A stretch of 59,461 bases of DNA from an uncultured Asticcacaulis sp. GTDB taxonomy: Bacteria > Pseudomonadota > Alphaproteobacteria > Caulobacterales > Caulobacteraceae. How positions within the stretch are numbered: position 1 is the stretch's first letter; each line of letters starts with the position of its first letter. Below, piece after piece: positions 36,772 to 45,537 of the stretch. The translations under genes and the position numbers were made by a program. Under the pieces are notes generated by a model. That model was not told the origin of the DNA and did not search any database. It saw only the letters and a program-made list of their open reading frames with translations. Location of the stretch: assembly GCA_936940865.1 (NCBI GenBank), contig CAKZJB010000003.1:1-59461 (forward strand), given 5' to 3'.

Positions 36772-39248
36772 TCTGCAGGCTCCTGAAGGTGAGATTGCGA
36801 AATTCCGGCGCGCAGGTCGGCCAGCGGCGAGAACACCTTGGCGGGTTCGGACCTGGGTGCGATTTCGGCCCACGGATCGACCTGGAACACCGCCTGGCTT
36901 TCCAGGAAGCGGGCGACCAGGGCGGCGCGAACGTCCGGCTCGGCCAGGCCGTCCTTGACGAACTGCAGGCCGACACGTTCGATCCACGGCGCCGTGCGTT
37001 CCAGGTACCAGGCGTCTTCGCGGTAGAGCTGGACGAAGGCCATCGACCATTCCAGCGCTTCCTCTTCGGTCGCCACCTTGGTCAGAAGGTCGGTGACGCG
37101 GACATGGATGCCGGCATTGCCGCCGACATGCAGCTCATAGCCGCTGTCGACGCAGACGACGCCGAAGTCCTTGATTGTCGCTTCCGCGCAGTTGCGCGGG
37201 CAGCCCGATACGGCCATCTTGAACTTGTGCGGCATATAGCTGCCCCAGGTCGCCTGTTCCAGCTTGACGCCGAGACCGGTCGAATCCTGGGTGCCGAAGC
37301 GGCACCATTCCGAACCGACGCAGGTCTTCACCGTACGCAGCGCCTTGGCGTAGGCGTGGCCCGACACCATGCCGGCGGCATTGAGGTCGGCCCACACGGC
37401 CGGGAGGTCCTGCTTCTTGATGCCGAACAGGTCCAGGCGCTGGCCGCCGGTCACCTTGACCATCGGCACGTCGTACTTGTCGACGACATCGGCGATGGCG
37501 CGCAGTTCCTTGGCCGAGGTCAGCCCGCCCCACATGCGCGGCACGACCGAATAGGTGCCGTCCTTCTGGATGTTGGCGTGGTTGCGCTCATTGACGAAGC
37601 GCGAGCGCGGATCGTCCTTGTACTCGCGCGGCCAGGCGCAGAGCAGGTAGTAGTTGAGCGCCGGACGGCACGACGAACAGCCGTCGGGGGTCGACCACTT
37701 CAGCGCCTGCATGACGTCGGGCATGGTCTTGATCTCCTGCTCGACGATCGCCCTGCGCACGACGGCGTGGCCGTGCTCGGTGCACTTGCATATCGGCTTC
37801 GGGCCGGTCTGCGCCTTGAAGGCGTCGCCGAGCGTGCATTTCAGGAGGCTTTCGACGATGCCGGTGCACGACCCGCATGACGCCGACGCCTTGCAGTGGC
37901 CGCGGACCTTGTCGAGATTGTCGTTGCCCGCCTGGATCGAGGCGACCACCTGGCCCTTGGACACGCCGTTGCAGCCGCACACTTCGGTGTCGTCAGGCCA
38001 TGCCGCAACAGCGTCAGAAGGGTCCTGGCCGGCCAGGGCGTTGGTGACGGCCTGGCCGAAGATCAGGGTATCGCGGATATCGCCGATATCCTCGCCCTTC
38101 TTCATCAGGTCGAAGTACCAGCCGCCGTCGGTGGCTTCGCCGAACAGGACGCAGCCCGCCAGCTTGTTCTGCTTGATGACCAGGCGTTTGTAGACGCCGC
38201 GGCTGGGGTCGCGGAAAACGACGTCCTCGTAGCCTTCGCCGCCCGAGAACTGGCCGGCGGAATAGAGATCAACGCCCGAAACCTTGAGGCGCGTGGCCAG
38301 GCTTGAGCCATGGTATTCGCTGTCGGGGCGGGTTTCGGTCAGCACGTCGGCGACGGTGCGGCACATTTCCCAAATCGGCGCGACCAGGCCGTAGCACTGG
38401 CCGCGGTGCTGGGCGCATTCGCCGATGGCGAAGATGTCGGGGTCCGAAGTGCGCATCTGGTCGTCGACCACGATGCCGCGTTCGACCTTCAGGCCGGACG
38501 ACTTGGCGGGCTCGACGTGCGGGCGGATGCCGACGGCCATGACCAGCAGCGAAGCCGGGATGACGCGGCCGTCCTTCAGCTTCAGGCCTTCGACGTGGGT
38601 TTCGCCGAGGATGGCTTCGGACTGGGCGTTGAGCACCGAGGTCACGCCGCGTTCCAGAAGCGCCTTTTCGAGCAGGCGGCCGGCGGCTTCGTCGAGCTGG
38701 CGCTCCATCAGCACGTCGACCAGGTGGATGACGGTGGCCTTCATGCCGCGCTTGGCCAGGCCGTAGGCGGCTTCGAGGCCCAGCAAGCCACCGCCGATGA
38801 CGACGGCTTCGCCACCTTGCGCGGCGGCTTTCTGCATGGCGTCGACATCGTGCAGGTCGCGGAAGGCGACCACGCCGTGGAGGTCGGCGCCCGGCAGGGG
38901 CAGGCGGATGGGATCGGAGCCCATGGCCAGGATCAGCTTGTCGTAGGCGATGGTCTGGCCGTCGTGCAGGACGACGAACTTGCCCTTGGTGTCGATGGAC
39001 TGCACCCAGTAGCCGAAATGGGTCTTGACGCCGTTGCTATCGTACCATTCCTGGCTGTGGGTGACGATCTGTTCGAAGCTCTTTTCGCCGGCCAGGACGG
39101 GCGACAGCTGGATGCGGTCGTAGGTGGGCAGGCTTTCGGCGCCGATGATCGAGATGTCGAAACGGGTATCGTCGCGCTTGAGGATTTCTTCGACGATGCG
39201 TCCGCCCGCCATGCCGGCGCCGATGACGACGATTTTTTCCTTGGTCAT
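36768..39248 (-). CDS. nirB: Nitrite reductase (NADH) large subunit
   Basis: Siroheme enzyme that reduces nitrite to ammonium with NADH in the cytoplasm. The protein has 826 aa. An FAD-binding loop starts at VVIGAGMAGG (residues 7-16), an NADH loop is VVIGGGLLGLEAA near residue 150, and BFD-like [2Fe-2S] cysteines lie in CGCNGVSKG and CGSCTG. The siroheme/[4Fe-4S] cysteines are CVGSEWC and CPRNC near residues 650-700. It is second in the operon, 10 bp after narK. Confidence 0.96.
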   Translation of the reverse strand: MTKEKIVVIGAGMAGGRIVEEILKRDDTRFDISIIGAESLPTYDRIQLSPVLAGEKSFEQIVTHSQEWYDSNGVKTHFGYWVQSIDTKGKFVVLHDGQTIAYDKLILAMGSDPIRLPLPGADLHGVVAFRDLHDVDAMQKAAAQGGEAVVIGGGLLGLEAAYGLAKRGMKATVIHLVDVLMERQLDEAAGRLLEKALLERGVTSVLNAQSEAILGETHVEGLKLKDGRVIPASLLVMAVGIRPHVEPAKSSGLKVERGIVVDDQMRTSDPDIFAIGECAQHRGQCYGLVAPIWEMCRTVADVLTETRPDSEYHGSSLATRLKVSGVDLYSAGQFSGGEGYEDVVFRDPSRGVYKRLVIKQNKLAGCVLFGEATDGGWYFDLMKKGEDIGDIRDTLIFGQAVTNALAGQDPSDAVAAWPDDTEVCGCNGVSKGQVVASIQAGNDNLDKVRGHCKASASCGSCTGIVESLLKCTLGDAFKAQTGPKPICKCTEHGHAVVRRAIVEQEIKTMPDVMQALKWSTPDGCSSCRPALNYYLLCAWPREYKDDPRSRFVNERNHANIQKDGTYSVVPRMWGGLTSAKELRAIADVVDKYDVPMVKVTGGQRLDLFGIKKQDLPAVWADLNAAGMVSGHAYAKALRTVKTCVGSEWCRFGTQDSTGLGVKLEQATWGSYMPHKFKMAVSGCPRNCAEATIKDFGVVCVDSGYELHVGGNAGIHVRVTDLLTKVATEEEALEWSMAFVQLYREDAWYLERTAPWIERVGLQFVKDGLAEPDVRAALVARFLESQAVFQVDPWAEIAPRSEPAKVFSPLADLRAGISQSHLQEPAE

Positions 39249-39258
39249 GACTGAACCC

Positions 39259-40473
39259 TCAGATCTTGACGGAGTTGGCAGAGAGGGCGCCCCAGGTCGA
39301 ACGCCACTTTTTCTTGATGAAGGTCAGGCCCGACAGGGCGACCAGGGCCAGGACGGCGAAGCCGATCAGGCCGATCTGGTACGAACCGGTCGCCTGCTTG
39401 GAAAAGCCGAGCGTCGCGGCGAGATAAAAGCCGCCGACCCCGCCGAAGGCGCCGACCAGGCCGGTCATGATGCCGATCTCGTGGCGGAAGCGTTGCGGAA
39501 CCAGCTGGAAGACCGCACCATTGCCCATGCCGAGCGCACCCATGGCGATCATCAGGACAACCAGGGTCGCCCAGACGTTCGGCATCCTGAAGCTGAAGAT
39601 GACCAGGAAGAGCGCCGCGACCGAATACATGATCGACAGGGTGCGGATGCCGCCGATGCGGTCGGCGATCGAGCCGCCGACGGGACGGACCAGCGAGCCC
39701 GAGAAGACGCAAGCCGCCGTGAAGAAGCCGGCGATGACGGGCGTCAGGCCATATTCGGCGTTGAAATAGACGTTGAGCGACGAGGAAAGGCCGACGAAGC
39801 CGCCGAAGGTGACGCCGTAGAACAGCATGAACCACCAGGCATCGGGCTCCTTCAGGATCTTGAGATATTGCGCGGTCGTCTTGGCCGGCGGCTGCTCGGG
39901 CGCGTCCTTGGCCATGAACAGGTAGACGACGAAGACGATGATCAGCGGAATGGCGACCAGGCCGAAGACCGCCTGCCAGCCGAACATCTTGGCCAGCGTC
40001 GGGGCGAACAGAGAGGCGAAGACCGTACCCGAATTGCCGGCGCCCGCAATGCCGAGCGCAACCCCTTGATATTTCGGTGGATACCAGCGCGATGCCAGCG
40101 GCAGGGCGACGGCGAAGGATGCGCCGGCCATGCCGAGAACCGCGCCGAGGCTTAAGATCGCACCGAAGCTGTTGATGTGCAGCAGCCAGGCAAGCAGCAG
40201 GCCGGCGATGACGATGCCCTGCGCGATCAGGCCGGTCTTCTTGGGACCGATATGGTCGACCAGGAAACCATTGACGATGCGAAGCGCCGCGCCGGCCAGG
40301 ATGGGAACGGCCACCATCAGGCCCTTTTGTGCGGGATCGAGATGAAGGTCCTTGGCGATCTGGACGCTGAGGGCGCCCAGAAGTACCCAGACCATGAAGC
40401 TCATGTCGAAGTAGAGGAAGGCGGACAGAAGAGTAGGCGTGTGCCCTGCCTTAAGAAAGTCCTTACTGATCAT
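39259..40473 (-). CDS. narK: Nitrate/nitrite transporter, NarK/NasA-type MFS
   Basis: Major-facilitator carrier of 404 aa with about twelve membrane helices. The nitrate-signature-like segment GIAGAGNSGTV lies in the first half and GAFGGVGGFYLAATLGF in the second. It is the first gene of narK-nirB-nirD-nasA-cobA. The long leader (to about 40640) carries two ANTAR-type hairpins and a terminator 24 bases before the ATG. The direction of transport is inferred as uptake from the assimilatory context. Confidence 0.92.
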   Translation of the reverse strand: MISKDFLKAGHTPTLLSAFLYFDMSFMVWVLLGALSVQIAKDLHLDPAQKGLMVAVPILAGAALRIVNGFLVDHIGPKKTGLIAQGIVIAGLLLAWLLHINSFGAILSLGAVLGMAGASFAVALPLASRWYPPKYQGVALGIAGAGNSGTVFASLFAPTLAKMFGWQAVFGLVAIPLIIVFVVYLFMAKDAPEQPPAKTTAQYLKILKEPDAWWFMLFYGVTFGGFVGLSSSLNVYFNAEYGLTPVIAGFFTAACVFSGSLVRPVGGSIADRIGGIRTLSIMYSVAALFLVIFSFRMPNVWATLVVLMIAMGALGMGNGAVFQLVPQRFRHEIGIMTGLVGAFGGVGGFYLAATLGFSKQATGSYQIGLIGFAVLALVALSGLTFIKKKWRSTWGALSANSVKI

Positions 40474-40496
40474 CTGTATATCCGGCCGCTTGGGGC

Positions 40497-40563
40497 AAAA
40501 AAAAACGCCTCAAGATCAAACTGGGACCGGACACGGAGGGACCGATCAGCTTGACTTGAGACG
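40497..40563 (-). terminator. Leader terminator of the narK operon
   Basis: Minus-strand arms CGTCTCAAG and CTTGAGGCG (one G-U pair) enclose about 40 nt and are followed by nine Ts. It lies 24 nt before the narK ATG, where it would block the operon unless antitermination occurs. The 5' arm sits in a 19-nt sequence, GACAATGACGTCTCAAGTC, identical in the porin-nrt leader. Confidence 0.85.
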
Positions 40564-40576
40564 TCATTGTCTTGGC

Positions 40577-40608
40577 GTCTGTCAGCGCCATCCTTGGCAA
40601 AAACAGAC
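40577..40608 (-). promoter_or_regulatory. ANTAR-target hairpin 2, narK leader
   Basis: Minus-strand stem GTCTGTTTTTGCC / GGCGCTGACAGAC with hexaloop AAGGAT (A at position 1, G at position 4). A two-base internal mismatch lies at pairs 5-6 from the loop, at the same place as in the porin-nrt leader. Confidence 0.75.
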
Positions 40609-40618
40609 TAGGGAGGAA

Positions 40619-40636
40619 ACGGTCGCCGTTGACCGC
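40619..40636 (-). promoter_or_regulatory. ANTAR-target hairpin 1, narK leader
   Basis: Minus-strand stem GCGGTC / GACCGT with hexaloop AACGGC (A1, G4). It lies 35 nt loop-to-loop from hairpin 2. Such tandem hexaloop hairpins are the known binding motif of ANTAR antiterminators. Confidence 0.75.
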
Positions 40637-40667
40637 ATGGTCTGATGGTGCTTGCCGGACGGGCTTT

Positions 40668-40673
40668 CGTCAA
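40668..40673 (-). promoter_or_regulatory. Candidate -35 element, narK operon
   Basis: TTGACG on the minus strand, 32 bp before hairpin 1. The same hexamer occurs 28 bp before hairpin 1 of the porin-nrt leader (45387-45392). A transcript starting about 35 bp downstream would begin close to hairpin 1. No clear -10 was identified. Confidence 0.5.
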
Positions 40674-40707
40674 TAACGGCGTCCGGATTCCGGCCGGCCT
40701 TTCGCGG

Positions 40708-40740
40708 TGCACAAAAATCTTGTGGTGAAAATGTCACAAA
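40708..40740 (-). promoter_or_regulatory. Conserved 33-bp upstream block, copy A
   Basis: Plus strand begins TGCACAAA and ends TGTCACAAA. The porin-nrt copy (45428-45460) has the same ends and the same 33-bp length. It lies 35 bp upstream of the TTGACG element, a plausible activator site. The factor is not identified. Confidence 0.55.
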
Positions 40741-40792
40741 CCGCCCCGGATTTCGCCGATTTGGCGGCTCCGAGGCGGTTCATGGAAAAAGG

Positions 40793-40807
40793 TTGAAATG
40801 GTTTCAA
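40793..40807. promoter_or_regulatory. Palindrome TTGAAATGGTTTCAA, copy A
   Basis: TTGAAA-TGG-TTTCAA, perfectly symmetric apart from the centre. A second copy (TTGAAATGGTTTCA) lies at 45514-45527. Both centres are about 163 bp upstream of hairpin 1 of their leader. Confidence 0.6.
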
Positions 40808-40857
40808 ACGCAACATGTGACGAAAGGCGTTAAGAATTAAGCCTTCCGTGACGTCGG

Positions 40858-41658
<801 letters not shown>

Positions 41659-41691
41659 GAATGTACTCCGGAAATTGTCTTGAGAGCGGGC

Positions 41692-42591
41692 TTAGTCTGC
41701 GGCGGTTCCGCGGGAGACGATGTTTCCAAGTCCGGCAACCAGGCGGTCGAGCGCGAAGCCCACCAGTCCGACCCAGGCCAGGGCCACGATGATGTCGGAC
41801 ATGCGCGACGAATTGTACTGGTCCCAGATAAAGAAGCCGATGCCGACGCCGCCCAGCAGCATTTCCGAGGCGACGATGGCCAGCCAGCTCATGCCGATGC
41901 CGATCCGCAGGCCGGTGAAGATGTGCGGCGTCGCCGCCGGCAGCATGATCTTGAAGAAGAATTCGATGGGGTGCAGACGCAGGACGCGGGCGACGTTGAT
42001 GTAGTCCTGCGGGATGTTGCGGACGCCGACGGCCGTGTTGATGACGATCGGCCAGATCGAGGTGATGAAGATGACGAACAGGGCCGACGGCTGGGCTTCG
42101 CGCAGCATGGCCAGCGAGATCGGCAGCCAGGCCAGGGGCGGCACGGTGCGCAGGACCTGGAAGATCGGGTCGAAGCCCTTGCGCGCCCAGCCGACCGTGC
42201 CGATGAAGGCGCCGAGCAGCACGCCGCAGACGGCCGCCAGGCTGAAGCCGATGCCGACGCGCGACAGCGAGGTCAGCACGTGCCAGAACAGGCCCTTGTC
42301 GACACCGCCGCGGTCGAAGAAGGGGTTGAGGATCAGCTCCTGCGAGTCCGCCCAGATCTGCGATGGGCCCGGCAGGCCGCCTGGCATGACGCGCGACACG
42401 GCCTCCCAGATACCCAGGGCGATGCCGATGGTCAGAACCGGCAGGATAACGGTCGAGATGCGGTCGCCGGCCTTGCGCAGCTTCGCGGCTTCGATCTGCT
42501 TCTTCTGCGCGGCGTTCAACAGGACGGATCGGTCGATCGACGGCGCGGTTTGGATAGGAGCCTCGGGCTTTTTCATAAAATCAAACGGCAT
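41692..42591 (-). CDS. nrtB: Nitrate ABC transporter, permease
   Basis: Inner-membrane permease of 299 aa, with an N-terminal cytosolic stretch of about 45 residues and then about six helices. The permease loop that contacts the ATPase is recognisable near ...GVRNIPQDYINVARVLR... and the segment RTVPPLAWLPISLAML is typical of nitrate/taurine-type permeases. It lies 57 bp after nrtA and 33 bp before nrtC. Confidence 0.92.
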   Translation of the reverse strand: MPFDFMKKPEAPIQTAPSIDRSVLLNAAQKKQIEAAKLRKAGDRISTVILPVLTIGIALGIWEAVSRVMPGGLPGPSQIWADSQELILNPFFDRGGVDKGLFWHVLTSLSRVGIGFSLAAVCGVLLGAFIGTVGWARKGFDPIFQVLRTVPPLAWLPISLAMLREAQPSALFVIFITSIWPIVINTAVGVRNIPQDYINVARVLRLHPIEFFFKIMLPAATPHIFTGLRIGIGMSWLAIVASEMLLGGVGIGFFIWDQYNSSRMSDIIVALAWVGLVGFALDRLVAGLGNIVSRGTAAD

Positions 42592-42612
42592 AACGGGTTC
42601 CAGTCGGAAAGG

Positions 42613-42640
42613 CGCCTCTCCGGAGCGGGCCGGAGAGGCG
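42613..42640 (-). other. Perfect 11-bp hairpin between nrtA and nrtB
   Basis: CGCCTCTCCGG and its exact complement around a six-base loop, without a T-run. Hairpins after a binding-protein gene often stabilise its mRNA and let it be made in excess of the membrane subunits. That role is inferred here. Confidence 0.7.
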
Positions 42641-42648
42641 AACGCGGG

Positions 42649-43908
42649 TTAGCTCAGCTTCTTGATCGCCAGGCTGTTGAGGTAGGCGTCGGGGTTGGAC
42701 GGGTCGAAGACCTTGCCGTCGAAGAACTTTTCCGGACCGCGCGAATCCGAGGCCGGAGCGGCGATGCCGTATTGCTTGGCGACATCGCGCCACAGGTCCG
42801 AGCGGTTGACCTTGTTGACCAGGGCCATGGTGTTGAGACCCGCGTCGAAATTGCCCCAGCGCTTGTTTTCGGTGATGAACCAGGCGTCGTGCGATTTGAA
42901 GGGGAAGGCGGCATTGTCGGCCCAGAACTTCATGATATGCGGGCTGCCGGTAACCTTGCGGCCGTCGCCGTAGTCGATCGTGCCCTTAAGGCGCGGGACG
43001 ATGTCGTTGATCGGCACGTTGATGTACTGGCGGCCGGCAGTGATGGCGCACATGGCGTCGCGGTTCTTGTCGCACCATTGTTGGGCTTCCATGACGGCGG
43101 CGATCAGCGCCTTGGCGGCATTCGGATGCTTGTCGACCCAGTCGGCGCGCATGCCCAGCGCCTTTTCCGGGTGATTCATCCATATTTCCGATGTCGTCGT
43201 GGCGGTGTAGCCGATGTGCTGGTCGACCAGCTGGCCGTTCCATGGCTCGCCGACGCAGAAGGCGTCCTGTGTGCCGGCTTTCATGTTGGCGACCATCTGC
43301 GGCGGCGGGATGACGATGGTCGAGCAATCGGTGTCGGGGTTGATGCCGCCGGCCGCCAGCCAGTAGCGCAGCCACAGATCGTGCGTACCGCCACGGAAGG
43401 TCATCGCGACCTTGGCGATATTGCCGGCCGCCTTCATCTGCATGAACTTGGCCTTCATCGGCGCGCTGTTGAGGCCGACCTTGATGTCCTTGAGGTCGTT
43501 GCCGACGCTGATGCCCTGGCCGTTCACATTGAGACGCGCCAGGATATACATCGGCGTGGCCTTCGCCGCCTGGCCGGTGGTGATGAGGTAAGGCATCGGC
43601 GACAGGATGTGCGCCCCGTCGATTCCGCCGCCCTGGCTGCCCAGCACGATATTGTCGCGTGTGGCCGCCCACGAAGCCTGCTTGAGCACGTCGACATCCG
43701 GCATGCCGTACTTGGCGAACAGGCCGCGTTCCTTGGCGATGATCAGTGGCGAAGAGTCGGTCAGCGCGATGAAGCCCAGCTTGGCGGCCGAGGTTTCCGG
43801 TCCCTTGCCGGCGGCAAACGCCCCCGACGGAAACAAGGCGCGGGCGGCCGCTACGGTCGCGGCGGCGCCGATCAGGGCCTGGCGGCGGTTGAGATCGAAT
43901 TTGGTCAT
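42649..43908 (-). CDS. nrtA: Nitrate ABC transporter, periplasmic binding protein (Tat-exported)
   Basis: Binds nitrate in the periplasm and delivers it to NrtB/NrtC. The protein has 419 aa. The N-terminus has a twin-arginine signal (LNRRQALIG followed by a hydrophobic stretch ending AFA). The family core is FIALTDSSPLIIAKERGLFAKYG and GIDGAHILSPMPYLIT. It shares its fold and several motifs with the cytoplasmic sensor NasS downstream, which lacks the signal. It starts 17 bp after the porin gene. Confidence 0.94.
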   Translation of the reverse strand: MTKFDLNRRQALIGAAATVAAARALFPSGAFAAGKGPETSAAKLGFIALTDSSPLIIAKERGLFAKYGMPDVDVLKQASWAATRDNIVLGSQGGGIDGAHILSPMPYLITTGQAAKATPMYILARLNVNGQGISVGNDLKDIKVGLNSAPMKAKFMQMKAAGNIAKVAMTFRGGTHDLWLRYWLAAGGINPDTDCSTIVIPPPQMVANMKAGTQDAFCVGEPWNGQLVDQHIGYTATTTSEIWMNHPEKALGMRADWVDKHPNAAKALIAAVMEAQQWCDKNRDAMCAITAGRQYINVPINDIVPRLKGTIDYGDGRKVTGSPHIMKFWADNAAFPFKSHDAWFITENKRWGNFDAGLNTMALVNKVNRSDLWRDVAKQYGIAAPASDSRGPEKFFDGKVFDPSNPDAYLNSLAIKKLS

Positions 43909-43925
43909 GATACGAATTCCAGGGC

Positions 43926-45206
43926 TTAGAGCTTGTAGTTCAGCGCGATCCACGTCTTGGTCCGCGAGGCGGGCATGGTCGGGCTGGCGCGTTCGAAGTC
44001 GGCGTATTTCAGCATCAGGCTGAGGTTCTTGGTCAGGCCGGCAACCAGCACGGCGTCCCATTCCTTGCCGATCTTCTGGTCGAGGCGATCGGTCTTGAAG
44101 TCGTGATAAACGACGGTCAGGGTCGGATTCATGAACCACGGCGCCCACGGCTTGGTGTGGCCGGCAACGACGAAGCTGGCGTTCAGGTCGTCGATACCGT
44201 TGACGAAGGTCTTGTTGCCGCCGGTGGCGGAGAAGACGTCGTCATAGCCTTGGAAAGCGTGAGAGGTGCCCAGCGGCGCGACGAAGCCGACCGTGCCGTT
44301 GCCCTGGAGCGCTTCGTAATTGAGCTTCAGCGTGTAGATGTCGTATGTCGCCGAGCCTTCGATCATCGATTCATGCAGGTCGAAGACGGCGGGGTTCAGA
44401 CCGTTTGGTTTTTCACCGGCATATTGCAGGACGTAGCCCAGCTTGAACGCCGACACCCAGTCGCTGCCGTAGGCCCGCAGGCCCTTGATCGCCACGGAAG
44501 AGGCCGCGGCATTGGTCTGGTCGGCGGCGACCGGCGCCGTGGCGGCCGTCGAGAAGCGCAGCGCGTAGTCGAAGGCCGTGAATTTCAGGGCTTCGTTGAC
44601 GCTGTAGCTGGCGTTCAGCACGTAGGAGTTCGAATACCAGTCCTTGGCGTCGCCGACGACGCGGTTGACGCGCCCGATATAGGCGCCGGTCAGCTTGACG
44701 CGCCACAGGGTCGTATCGAAGCGGACGGCGTCATAGGTCTGTTCGTCCTGGCGCCAGCCGACATTGCCGATGAAGCGCGCGTCGTCGAGGATGATGCGCT
44801 GACGGCCCAGCGTCAGCGTATTGGTCGCGTCGGGCGTCCACGTGATCTGGGCGCGGTTGATCTCGGTGACCTTGGGGTCGAGGACCGTCGGATAGGCGGT
44901 ATTGCCGTTGAGTGTCGAATTATATTTATCGGACAGGATGTTGACGCTGTCGATTTCGACCAGGGCCTTGAAATTATGGAAATCGCCGGTTTGCAGGCCG
45001 AAGCGGTTGCGCCAGGTCAGGGCTTCGGCCGTATTGGCGACGCCCTGTTGGTCGACCTGCTCCCAGCGAAGGTTGGAGTCCAGGATCGGCTTCGAGGCCG
45101 AGATCGCGTCGGCGATCGTATCTTCGGCGCGGGCGCTCGCCGCCAGGACCATCACACCGGCGGCGCAACTCAGCGCCAGCCTTGTCTTTGTTGTTTTTCT
45201 AACCAC
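43926..45206 (-). CDS. Outer-membrane porin of the alginate-export family, probable nitrate porin
   Basis: Predicted beta-barrel of 426 aa. The GTG start at 45206 is chosen because AGGGG precedes it and it gives a clean signal peptide ending ASARA before EDTIADA. Earlier starts would read through the leader terminator. Repeated alternating strands with Tyr/Trp and the C-terminal strand WIALNYKL fit an outer-membrane protein. As first gene of the nrt operon it probably lets nitrate across the outer membrane; that substrate is inferred from position. Confidence 0.82.
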   Translation of the reverse strand: MVRKTTKTRLALSCAAGVMVLAASARAEDTIADAISASKPILDSNLRWEQVDQQGVANTAEALTWRNRFGLQTGDFHNFKALVEIDSVNILSDKYNSTLNGNTAYPTVLDPKVTEINRAQITWTPDATNTLTLGRQRIILDDARFIGNVGWRQDEQTYDAVRFDTTLWRVKLTGAYIGRVNRVVGDAKDWYSNSYVLNASYSVNEALKFTAFDYALRFSTAATAPVAADQTNAAASSVAIKGLRAYGSDWVSAFKLGYVLQYAGEKPNGLNPAVFDLHESMIEGSATYDIYTLKLNYEALQGNGTVGFVAPLGTSHAFQGYDDVFSATGGNKTFVNGIDDLNASFVVAGHTKPWAPWFMNPTLTVVYHDFKTDRLDQKIGKEWDAVLVAGLTKNLSLMLKYADFERASPTMPASRTKTWIALNYKL

Positions 45207-45224
45207 CGCTCTTATCCCCTGAGC

Positions 45225-45286
45225 AAAAAAAAACGCCCCAAGCGCGGCGCGGACCCTTTTCCAGAAAGGTTCGCCGACTTGAGACG
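45225..45286 (-). terminator. Leader terminator of the porin-nrtABC operon
   Basis: Minus-strand arms CGTCTCAAG and CTTGGGGCG (two G-U pairs) followed by nine Ts, ending 19 nt before the GTG start. Its 5' arm lies in the same 19-nt sequence as in the narK leader (45276-45294). Confidence 0.85.
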
Positions 45287-45301
45287 TCATTGTCCTGCAG
45301 A

Positions 45302-45325
45302 CCGTGCGCCGCCATTGGCGTCCGG
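45302..45325 (-). promoter_or_regulatory. ANTAR-target hairpin 2, porin-nrt leader
   Basis: Minus-strand stem CCGGACGCC / GGCGCACGG with hexaloop AATGGC (A1, G4) and a two-base mismatch at pairs 5-6 from the loop. Confidence 0.75.
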
Positions 45326-45333
45326 CCCGTATG

Positions 45334-45359
45334 ATGTGCCGCCGTCCTTGACCGCACAT
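45334..45359 (-). promoter_or_regulatory. ANTAR-target hairpin 1, porin-nrt leader
   Basis: Ten-pair minus-strand stem ATGTGCGGTC / GGCGGCACAT with one G-G mismatch, one G-U pair and hexaloop AAGGAC (A1, G4). It shares TGCGGTCAA with hairpin 1 of the narK leader. Confidence 0.75.
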
Positions 45360-45386
45360 GCGAAGGTTTGTTCAGGCTGGGGGTTC

Positions 45387-45392
45387 CGTCAA
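45387..45392 (-). promoter_or_regulatory. Candidate -35 element, porin-nrt operon
   Basis: TTGACG on the minus strand, 28 bp before hairpin 1, matching the element at 40668-40673. Confidence 0.5.
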
Positions 45393-45427
45393 TCCGACTT
45401 TATCGGGGATTGGGGCTTTTGCTGCTA

Positions 45428-45460
45428 TGCACAAAGCGCTTGAAGCAAAATTGTCACAAA
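45428..45460 (-). promoter_or_regulatory. Conserved 33-bp upstream block, copy B
   Basis: Plus strand begins TGCACAAAG and ends TTGTCACAAA. It has the same length and ends as 40708-40740 and lies 36 bp upstream of TTGACG. Confidence 0.55.
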
Positions 45461-45513
45461 ATCGGGGAACCGGGTTCTTTTTCGGGTGGGAATGGGGGTT
45501 AGACCGGAAACAG

Positions 45514-45527
45514 TTGAAATGGTTTCA
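45514..45527. promoter_or_regulatory. Palindrome TTGAAATGGTTTCA, copy B
   Basis: Same palindrome core as at 40793-40807. It lies between the nasS stop and the porin promoter, with its centre 162 bp from hairpin 1. Confidence 0.6.
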
Positions 45528-45537
45528 TTAGAAACAT

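Larger units (their letters stand above)
40474..40857 (-). promoter_or_regulatory. Upstream region of the narK operon (384 bp, no gene)
   Basis: Reading leftward it holds a palindrome (40793-40807), a 33-bp block (40708-40740), a -35-like TTGACG (40668-40673), ANTAR-type hairpins 1 and 2 (40619-40636 and 40577-40608) and an intrinsic terminator (40497-40563). Each has a counterpart at similar spacing before the porin-nrt operon. Confidence 0.8.
45207..45537 (-). promoter_or_regulatory. Upstream region of the porin-nrtABC operon (331 bp, no gene)
   Basis: It contains, in transcription order, the palindrome (45514-45527), the 33-bp block (45428-45460), TTGACG (45387-45392), two ANTAR-type hairpins (45334-45359 and 45302-45325) and a terminator (45225-45286). 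The order and spacing match the narK leader. Confidence 0.8.

Noticed and set aside
40641-40740. Sigma-54 promoter (GG-N10-GC) before the nitrate operons
   Set aside because: No convincing TGGCAC-N5-TTGC in either leader, whereas TTGACG is shared at equal spacing.
45207-45359. Longer porin reading frame starting at 45359
   Set aside because: It would translate through the leader hairpins and terminator and place a hydrophilic stretch before the signal peptide; the GTG at 45206 has an AGGGG site.
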